A stretch of 64,000 bases of DNA, from positions 23,211,914 through 23,275,913 of the forward strand of contig OX326958.1 in assembly GCA_946800325.1 (NCBI GenBank), in the 5' to 3' direction. This document shows, piece after piece, positions 55,506 through 64,000 of this stretch (the stretch's first letter is position 1; every line of letters begins with the position of its first letter). Source of the DNA: Luzula sylvatica (Eukaryota; Streptophyta; Magnoliopsida; Poales; Juncaceae). A program made the translations under genes and the position numbers. The notes below the pieces were generated by a model that worked only from the letters and a program-made list of their open reading frames with translations, had not been told where the DNA came from and ran no database searches.

Positions 55506-58500
55506 TCATGGGCGATCACCCGAAATCCATCTACTAAACATAGCGAGGCATTCTTTCGGCTTGTATTCAGGAGCAGTATGTCCGGCGCCCTACAAAAACA
55601 ACAAACTATTAGAAACACACAAAAAAGGAAAATAACTATACTTAAATAAAATGGCCTTACCTTCACTGTGGCAAATGTGAGGTTGTTGGAATATTTTCTC
55701 GTATATCTGAATTAAAATGAAATTTAGTTTACTCTCTCTAATTATATTTAATTTCGAGTGTTTTACTGATATAAATTACAGCAACCTACCCTGCAACTTG
55801 GTCACCAACATACCAAGGTCTCCAATCGTCTACAATTGAGAAGTTCAGAGATCTTATCCAATTTTGCGTACCGATAAAACTTATCGACATGTCATGATCA
55901 CCACTGCACGTGTACACAAAATTGCTGTTCGAATACTCTTTGATTTAAAAAAGAAAAAATATAATTTGAAAATATATCTTCCATCACAGATTACTCTGCT
56001 GAAATTTTCTAGGAACATTTGTGACTAGCGAGTCGACTTACTTTGTCTAGCATGAGTCTTTAATCAGAATAAATTCGATATTTCAAGAATATTAAGCAAA
56101 TGGCGTAAGAAAGACTAAATAAAAATAGAAAATCTTAAAAGAATTATCAAAAAGGAAAAAGTAAACTAATAAGATCCCTTATATGGTATATCTATTTCGT
56201 TCGATTCCAATGATAAATGAAATCTATACCATTCAAACAAAATATCTTTTTCGTTTCAGTGATGTAAATTTAATTTATTGTAGGTGTTAAATAATGTTAA
56301 ATAAAAAAGTGAGTATAGCATATAATTCGCTGACTAAAAATATTATACACTCTCTCACCTGTAAATCAACGCACGATAGCCTTTTTTTGTGATATTAAGA
56401 TGATGTTCGACGGTGCTCTTTATGTTGTATTCATAGTCGATATGTTTACATACTTTCCAACTCGGAGTTGTTCCCTACACAAAATCGATTGATTCACTTC
56501 TATTTCGAAAATATCCCGTCTTAAGGTAGGTCAAAATAACGTGTCTACCATTTTTTTTTTAATATTTTCAAGATCAAACCAAAAATTTCTCAATAAATAT
56601 AGTTTTTTATTTATTTATAGAAAATCCTAAATTACGCATCGCGATCATTATTGAAGGAATCATTAACATCAATAAATATAACCAATATGATATATATGAA
56701 ATATGAATGTACCTTGTGAATGCCAAGAGCCTCTCTAACAGTATCATTATTTGCCCAAAATTGTGCAAGTATATACCTGGAGGACTGCAATTGACATGTA
56801 TTTCAAATTAACAAGTTAAATTCTTGTAACCGAAATGCAGAAATATTGAATATGAACAAATTCGGTAAGTAGATAAATAGTTCATGATCACTAACTCTGC
56901 AATCCAAACGAAGACTGGATTTTAATATAACTAATTCATCATCAAAATATCGGCTTTGATCTCGATTGCTAAAGCGTCGTCCCGGATCATCTGAGTCGAC
57001 CGTACAATAGGGTTCCAAGATATGTTCTACATTTATATATCTAATAGCCTAATTGTGAAAATTCATACTTTTCAAATAATTTACAAAATGGTTTTATAAA
57101 TCAAATTTGGAGAGAATAGTTGGAATATAAAAATATTAAAAATTGACTTCTCCAACCTGGTTCACTGCTGCAATATTTGTTGCACATTGTACATTGTTTG
57201 GGTAGACATAATTTCCGGCACAGCTTTTCATTGTTGACTATAAACATAATAAAAGTTTAGAAATAAGTCATTGCAATATGGTTTTAAGTTTTTTTCTTTT
57301 TTCGAATTTACCTCGTACAATTCATGAGATATAAGCCCCATGCCATGAGCAAAAGGAACTCTGGCCTCTTTATCGAAAGTACCATTCGTTACTGGGTTTC
57401 CAGCCAAATAACCCTTGAAATTTTCAAATATTGAGATTGTTTATGTGCAAAAAAAAAATGTATTTTTTTCTTTTAATGACAGAAAAAAAATATAATTTTT
57501 CTTTTCTTGTACATATGATATTTATTGTTAAGATTAACTAACCTTGAGATTAAGTGGCTCGTTATCTAACTCTATAGCTGTAAGAATCCAATTCTTTAGC
57601 AGTATGTAAGGTTAATTAATATATTCAAATTGAAATTAATTAGATGAGTTCGACTTACCAACTGCAATCTTAAGAGTCAACACTGGAATTATCATGCCAG
57701 AATAAGAATCGCCGGCAATATATAATGGATTTGATTTGAATTTCGGATGATCCTCGAGCCACTAAATGTCAATGTATAGAATAATCACAAAAAAATATTG
57801 TGTGGCAGTCCGGTGCAGAATCAATTTTATTGTATTTTGGTATATACTAATGTACCGAGAATTAAATTTAAAAGTTCGAAGAAGACCAAACACCAGTACA
57901 ATGTTTTTGTCGTTATTATTTCAAATTGACTCACAAAACCATGAAATTATTATTACTACCTTATTTAGAAAAACAAAAAGTTGATCAACAGTCTTGGTAT
58001 CACTCGGTACGAAACCCTCTGTGCACGAATAAGAGAAACCAGTTCCTGCCGGTGAATCGACAAATATTATATTACTCACCTATGCATCGTTAAGTACACC
58101 GTTAATTTTCAAGTAATTAGCAATATAGATAACTTATTATGCCACCAATTCGATCGAAATTGAAAGAGAGAGAAGATAGAGAGAGAAAGAGATACTAACC
58201 GTGGTCCAAAATTCAGACATATAAAACAGGTTAGGTAAACCATCTTTGTACCCTTGTAGATCGAAGTTTAGCGGTCCTGGAATTTTTGTTACATGCATGT
58301 TAAATTTTTGGCCTGAAAAATTTCATGTATTCTTGTGAAAATAAGAGGTTAATGTTCGCATACGAATTTTTCTGTCTAAATCTTTCAAATTAGAACAATA
58401 TTTTGAGTATTTCAGGTTTTCTGATTACAAATAAGAGGTTAATGCTTGGCCCCAACAGATAGAGGATCCTCTTTTTGATTATTAAGTTTTCTTATTACCA

Positions 58501-58909
58501 ATTTCAACCATGAATCCTACTACGGATGAGCAGCCAGGTCCACCTGTGAGCCATAGTAAAAGAGGATCCTCTTCTGGTTTGTTTTCTGATTCGACGAAAT
58601 AATAGAACAACTCTATTCCTCTCTTTTCGTCCACCTCTACATACCTTTACAGATTAATTTTCATAGATTCAGAAATAGAAAATATATTTTCAAACATATA
58701 AAAGAAAACATATCTTTTGATATGAAAAAAGGAAAGGGTAAAGTGATATTGATTTGATACCCTGTTTCTAAAGAGAAAGGCAAAGAGCCTTCAAAACCTG
58801 GAAGCTCTTCGACTTTTTTCACAGCTGAAACAAAGTGAAACGAAGAACATAACAAAAAGAAGAACAGTAGTTCCAGAGAAAAGAAAATGCCACCGTAAGA
58901 ATAAGCCAT
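55506..58909 (-). CDS. Serine carboxypeptidase-like (SCPL) protein, acyltransferase-type, 14 exons
   Basis: Exons 58761-58909, 58499-58644, 58200-58276, 57960-58079, 57659-57761, 57543-57577, 57312-57413, 57157-57237, 56896-57048, 56713-56784, 56359-56474, 55790-55903, 55661-55706 and 55506-55589 join in frame to 465 aa. The signal peptide is [20 protein letters not shown] and following. The oxyanion region is [12 protein letters not shown] and the nucleophile motif IAGDSYSG. Catalytic Asp is in [10 protein letters not shown] and His in [11 protein letters not shown]. Pairs of Cys and several NxT/S sites fit a secreted or vacuolar glycoprotein. WLTGGPGC (not WLNGGPGC), HTAPEYKP and 14 exons fit clade I SCPLs, many of which are glucose-ester-dependent acyltransferases of phenolic metabolism rather than peptidases. 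The substrate cannot be inferred. An upstream in-frame ATG at 58996 would spoil the signal peptide; 58909 is preferred. Confidence 0.93.
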
Positions 58910-59423
58910 ATTCTCTCTCTCTCTCTCTGTCTCTCTCGATCCAACTTCTATAATGGCTTGAAGGAGACTAATTAGAGCAACGCTTCCATACGCCAAAAAA
59001 ATTGAGTTACTAGTTTTGTGAATGCAATCCTACCCATCCAATCTTCTGAGGGTAATTTGGGAATAAACCGGTTATTGAACGAACAAAACGTTGGCTGGAC
59101 ATTTATAATAGACATTGGATATGTTGATATTATTATTACGAGGGCATATACTGTACCTCCCATTTTTCCCACCCACCCTCGATCCACTAATTAATCATGA
59201 ATTAGTGGGTTAATTAACCAAATTAATGGTTAATCGGATATACTTTTAATATTGAATAATGTGTAACAGTTAATTAATGGTTAATCCGGATTAATTAACT
59301 GTTAATCGGATGTACTTTTGTTAATTATCATATTAATTAATCACCAATTAATGATTAATTGGTGATATAGATGAGATGTGGAGGAAATGAGGAATATGAT
59401 ATAATTACCCTATTATTATAAGG
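58910..59423. promoter_or_regulatory. Upstream region of the SCPL gene
   Basis: A GA/CT-rich leader lies directly upstream of the start. 59165-59390 holds an AT-rich MITE-like block with repeated and inverted TTAATTAACTGTTAATCGGAT phrases and a GATGTGGAGGAAATGAGG end similar to the MITE at 39668-39896. Confidence 0.4.
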
Positions 59424-59730
59424 CAGTGTTGTAAAAAACGGTGAAAAACGGTGGAAAAATGGTGTTTCGGTGGAAAAACGTCCCGTTTTTTATAAGACGG
59501 TCGAAAAAAACGGTCAAACGTTTTTTTTATGTGTTTGACCGTTTTTTTTTTGAAAAAAATATTTTTCGGTGCGTAAAACGACCGTTTTTTCCATGAAATT
59601 GTGTGGGCTTTTGTTTATTTATTTTTCTTTCGGCCCAATTTTGTTCCAGCTCAAGTTTCTCTCATTTTCATCTCACACTAATCTTCTCTCTCGCACAGTA
59701 TTCTTAACTCCAACTCACACAGTCACCCTA

Positions 59731-59777
<47 letters not shown>

Positions 59778-60570
59778 CTCTCGCTCTCTCGCGATCTTGA
59801 GATCGATCTCAATCTGGCCTGATGACGGGCGTCTGGGACAGTGGAGCTACTCTCTCTCTCTCTCTCTCTCGATCTCGACTGGCGACTTTCTCTGCCTCTC
59901 TCTCGATTTCTCGATTTCGAGTCTGGTGACTGGTGAGTGAACCCTACAATGGGGCGAGGCGACTCGACTGGCGACTGGCGACTGGTGAGTAATTGTCTCT
60001 GTGAACTGATTTTAATTTCTCGATTTCGAGTCTTTAATTTCTCTGGTAATTGATTATGTGAACTAATTTTTGAAATTAACAGTGGCTGTGAGTGAAGTGT
60101 GAAGTGATTTTCGAAATTTGTGTGTGTTTAGAATTCTTCGCTCAATTCTCTGGCGAGCACCCTAGTTTTTAGAGGCGTGGAGTGTGTGTTTAGAATTACA
60201 ATTGAAGTTAATTTGGGATGAGTGTGTGTTTAGAATATCCTTCTCTCTCTTTGGCGAATTACACTTCTCTCTCTCTCTCTCTCTCTCTGGTACTGTCAAT
60301 TGAAGTTAATTGAATTAGTTTTAGAAATTTCGAAATTTGGTATGTGTTTAGAATTCTGTAATTTTTGCGAAGTGTAGTTCGAAGTGTGAAGTGAAATTAT
60401 GTAATTAAAATATTGGATTATGATATATTTTTTTGGTTTCATCAATAAATTTTAATTAAATTATTATCGATTTCGTTGACCGTTTTTTCACCGTTTTACG
60501 ACCGTTTTACGATAATCCCGTTTTACGGTCCTCGACCGTTCCGTATCGTTTTCCGTATTTTACAACATTG
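59424..60570. mobile_element. hAT-like element with CAGTGTTGTAAAA ends and a GC-richer interior
   Basis: Left CAGTGTTGTAAAAAACGG is the inverse of right CCGTATTTTACAACATTG. Both arms carry many AAACGGTC/GACCGTTTT motifs. No flanking duplication was found. The interior (about 59600-60400) contains (CT)n runs, a GGCGACTGGCGACTGG repeat and four copies of GTGTGTTTAGAAT; it resembles a captured leader or first exon with no preserved protein. The 123-aa frame at 59569 is CT-repeat translation (SLSLSL). Confidence 0.6.
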
Positions 60571-62265
60571 GTTTGATATGGCGTCCCACAACCTCTTGAC
60601 GTAGAATTTTGATACGTCAATCGAGGCTGTTTTAAGGATTGATTGGATTGATTAATTCTTAAAATCAATGCTAAGTTTAATTGATTGAATTAAAAAATTA
60701 ATCAATCTAATTAAGTATTCTCAATTAACACATCAATGATGTTTTAATGAGTTATGGAGGTTTCATATATTTTTCCTTATTATAATAACTGGACTAGATA
60801 TATTATATTTTTTTAAATTTAATATTTGAACAAAATAGTAGGCACCAAGATAAGTAATATAACTATAATCGCCACTTCCAACTTACATAGAAGTACATGA
60901 AAATAAAATAATTTTTCTAGGCTTTAATAATTTATGGGAAAATATAGCCAAATTAGTTAATAAAAATATATATATAACCAGATTAATAGCCAAAGAATAA
61001 ATTCGTGTTCTAAACAATATATTATAAATAATAATGATCAATTAAATTAAAAATAATATATTATCACCAAATAATATTATATATTGACACTAAATTTTTT
61101 ATATGGACAATTAAAAATAGTTGTTGCTGACAAAACAATAATATAAAAGTGTTAAAAGTATGCATTGATACTAAATTTCATATAATAACAGAAAAATTAA
61201 TATATGGTATCGCACTTAAGATTATATAATACCATATATAAATAATAAAAACGTTGTATTAGCACTTAATTTTTTGATATAATTGTTGAGTAGTGATCCC
61301 GGCCCGGGCCCCGCGCAGCGGAATTAGGCCCCGGTCCGGTTTCCCAAATTCCAAGATCACGTCATCTTTCCGAAAATCTCATGCAATAAGAAGATTAGAT
61401 CATTACAGCGTGAAATATCACGGTCCAAGAGTTGATCGCTTTGTTATTTGCTTTGCCTTGACTTCTCGTTTGCCTGACAACACGTGCGTCTCACGCCCAC
61501 ACGATTTGATACCGTCAATCGAGATCTCTCTTCTTGTCGTATACAACCGAAAGGTTTCAGTTGTTCTCTAACGCCGATTACGCCTCCGGTTCGATCACAA
61601 TCGAAGAGCCACAAGTGTGAACTGCTCTACTCGTATCCACCATCAGTTGTAGTCTCTCGGTCACACACGCAACTGTCTCGACAAAACGTATGTGAACTTG
61701 CTTGGTTTGATTGGATTCTCAAGTCGAGAAAAACGATTTTTCTCTTCTCTTCTCTCTCTCGATTTTGTTCGCACTCTTTCAATTCCTGTTAGGATGATTT
61801 CAACCAACTGGATTAATTAGAGGAGAGAGAAACATCTTATTTATACTTAATAGGTTAATTAGGACAAGCCAAAAAAGTGTATATCATATATACAAATTCG
61901 TGTATAATCTAATTATACAAATAATAATCACGTATTATTTAGAAATAGTAACTTATAGTGTATATCATATCTAGAAATAATAATCTAAAGGCTCCGTTGT
62001 AACGGACTAGTACTATTGGACACTTTTCTCCTCTTTCTCTCTAATGGAAAAAATATTTTTCTCCTCTCTCTCTTTCTCTTGCTCCAACTATTGGACACAC
62101 TTGTCAGAATGAATCTAGACAGATTGACCTATGGTTCGTTCGAACGAACCACTCTTTATCTCATTTCTGTGTTAATTCCAAATCATATTCGTAGTAGTCC
62201 GTTCGAACGGACCCTAAGGTTCGTTCGAACGAACCACTCTCTATCTCATTTCTATTTGTTTTGTT
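60571..62265. other. Intergenic; one GC-richer block, no identifiable gene
   Basis: 61290-61800 is GC-richer (GGCCCGGGCCCCGCGCAGCGG at its start) with overlapping plus frames (92 and 102 aa) that show no domain. It resembles an LTR or leader relic. 61800-62130 is AT- and CT-rich. Confidence 0.4.
62133..62235. repeat. Three short perfect palindromes centred on TTCGAA
   Basis: GGTTCGTTCGAACGAACC occurs at 62133-62150 and 62218-62235; between them GTCCGTTCGAACGGAC lies at 62197-62212. The two outer copies also share the following ACTCT(T/C)TATCTCATTTCT, so the unit is a direct repeat of about 85 bp that contains a palindrome. Confidence 0.85.
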
Positions 62266-62269
62266 AAAA

Positions 62270-63300
62270 AAAGTTCAACAAAATGAAAAAAAAGTGAAGT
62301 CTAATATCTTCAAAAGTGAAGTCAAAATTAAAGTCTAAAACGAACAAAATACTTAATTTTGATGTATTCCTAAAAAAAAATCCAATAATTGAAGACTGAC
62401 ACATGCGATTTATTATTTTTTTTGTTAAAAAAAATTGAAAAAATGAAAAACGTGAAGTCTAACCCCTTCAAAAATATCAAATTTTTTTTTTTAATAAATA
62501 CCAAAATTGATGTCTAAAACGAACAAAATACTAAATTTTGATGTTGTCCTTCGAAAAAGTCCATATAATTAAAGACTACCACATGCGAATTTCTATTTTT
62601 TTTGTTTAAAAAAGTCGAAAAATTAAAAAAGTGAAGTCTAACACTTCAAAAACATCAATTATCATATTTTTATAGTAAATGCCAAAATTAATGTCTAAAA
62701 CGAACAAAATACCTAATTTTGATGTTGTCTTTTAAAAAATCCAATAATTGATGACAAGCACTTGTGAATATCTAATTTTTTTATTTAAAAAAAGTTGAAA
62801 AAAGTAAAAAAGTGAAGTACACCTTCAAAAACATCAATTATCATGATTTTGAAAAAAAATTCAGTATTCCTATCTAGAATGAGAAAAATATTTAATTTTC
62901 TTGTTTTTCTAAAAAAAATTTCAAAATTGAAGATTAACACATACGCATTTCTATTTTTTTTTTTCAAAACATTTGAAATAAAATGCCAAATGTGAAGTTT
63001 TACACCTTCAAAAAAATCAATTGTAATATTTTTATATTAAATGCCAAAATTTGTGTGTAAAAAGAACAAAATACTTAATTTGACTGTTTCCTTTAAAAAA
63101 CTCCAATATTGAAGACTAACACATACGAATTTTTATTTTTGTTGTTTAAAAAAGTTGAAAAAAAGTTCAACAAATGGAAAAAAGTCTAACACATTCAAAA
63201 ATATCAATTATAGTATTTTTCTAATAAATTTCAAAATTGAAATCTAAAACGAACAAAATGCTTAATTGATGTTTTTCTCAAACACATGCGAATTTCTACT
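62270..63300. repeat. Tandem array with about 180-bp period, six diverged copies
   Basis: The landmark TCTAAAACGAACAAAATAC recurs, increasingly diverged, at 62333, 62512, 62693, 62872, 63055 and 63242 (spacings 179, 181, 179, 183, 187). Each unit also carries a poly-T/poly-A block, GTGAAGTCTAAC, CTTCAAAAA-ATCAA and ACACATGCGAATTTCTA in order. Confidence 0.8.
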
Positions 63301-63309
63301 TTCATATGT

Positions 63310-64000
63310 TTTATTTGCCCCTGCCACACCTACCCCCCTATTTTTCGTGTTTAAGTTGCTGCATTTTTGCTGATTTACCATCTACTTTTCACCATGCTGG
63401 TTCTCGTGTTTAACTTGCTGCATTTTAATATGTTTTTTTGGCTGATTTACCTCCCTTCTTTTCACCATGTTGCTTTTCTTGTTTAGCTTGCTGAATTTTA
63501 ATGTGTTTTTGGCTGATTTTTAATTTGTTTTTTGGCTGATTCTTAATATGATTTGTTTTTTTTATTTTTTTATCGATTTCATGATTTATGTTCGTTTTTT
63601 CGTTGATTTATCCCCCCCCCCCCCCCCCCCCCCCCCCCTCGTGTTTAACTTGCTGAATTTTAATATATTTTTGCATATTTTTTATTGATTTCATTATTTA
63701 TGTTCGTTTTTTGCCTGATTTACCTCCTACTTTTCGTGTTTAACTTGCTTAATTTTAATATGTTTTTTGGCTGATTTACCTTCCAACTTTTCACCATGCT
63801 ACTTTTCTTGTTTAACTTGTTGAATTTTTAGGTTTTTTGGCTGATTTACCTTATCTCTCATTCTTTTTGTGTTTAACTTGCTGAATTTTAATATATTTTT
63901 TGGCGGATTTACCACCCAACTTTTCACCATGCTACTTTTCTTGTTTAACTAGCTGAATTTTAATGTTTTTTTGGCTGAATTTTAATATGTTTTTTTGATG
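63310..64000. repeat. Second tandem array, about 90-120-bp units, continuing past the window, with C27
   Basis: Units contain TTTAACTTGCTGAATTTTAA, TTTTTTGGCTGATTTACC and TTTTCACCATGCT(A/T)CTTTTCTTG in order, repeated at least six times to the window end. A run of 27 C (63612-63638) replaces part of one unit. Confidence 0.8.

Noticed and set aside
58907..58996. Upstream ATG adding 29 residues to the SCPL protein
   Set aside because: It would place an RETERERE-rich stretch before the signal peptide; the downstream ATG gives a standard secretory N-terminus.
59569..59940. 123-aa frame with a Ser-Leu repeat
   Set aside because: Translation of a (CT)n microsatellite inside a hAT-like element.

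Overview
The window is AT-rich nuclear DNA from a flowering plant, probably a eudicot. I cannot name the species. The evidence is GT-AG introns in plant-type genes, a chloroplast/mitochondrial Tim17/22/23 protein, villin-type gelsolin repeats, a serine carboxypeptidase-like (SCPL) protein, a DUF247 protein, and dense plant-style transposons (hAT, Mutator-like, Helitron, LINE, SINE, LTR). Real genes occupy a small part of the window. Most short open frames, including the Phe/Leu-rich ones at 10.5-13.5 kb, are repeat artefacts.

Layout. 0-7 kb: a cut LTR, a decayed LINE holding a solo LTR, and a tRNA-derived SINE split by two hAT elements. 7.4-8.9 kb: a small SAM-domain gene (minus). 9-14.5 kb: Mutator-like MITE, (TA)n and a Helitron cluster with a 'TTTGGTCC' minisatellite. 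15.5-17.8 kb: three tandem C/D-box snoRNA genes (minus), whose guides match 25S and 5.8S rRNA, divergent from a five-exon Tim17/22/23-family gene (plus). 19.8 kb: a conserved-looking 66-aa membrane protein. 20-35 kb: transposon-rich, with a decayed DUF247 fragment, hAT, Helitron relics, a foldback element, a candidate 62-aa two-exon gene and a Ty3/gypsy 5' end. 36-42.6 kb: a tandem pair of six-exon genes encoding only the first two gelsolin repeats of villin, with a broken piece of the tRNA thiouridylase gene between them. 43.9-49.5 kb: a small secreted protein, an intronless DUF247 protein and a complete ten-exon tRNA 2-thiouridylase (MnmA/TRMU), all minus. 49.8-52.9 kb: a foldback element built of nested palindromes and interrupted by a 5'-truncated LINE. 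55.5-58.9 kb: a complete 14-exon SCPL acyltransferase-like gene (minus). 59.4-64 kb: a hAT-like element, AT-rich sequence, an approximately 180-bp tandem array and a second short-period array with a run of 27 C.

How the parts relate. The snoRNA trio and the TIM gene face away from each other across about 0.6 kb that holds a telo-box. The villin pair and the thiouridylase fragment point to one old tandem duplication that took in villin and the 3' part of the thiouridylase. The remaining genes look independent. All exon boundaries were joined by hand from splice sites and reading frame; no alignment or expression data were available.
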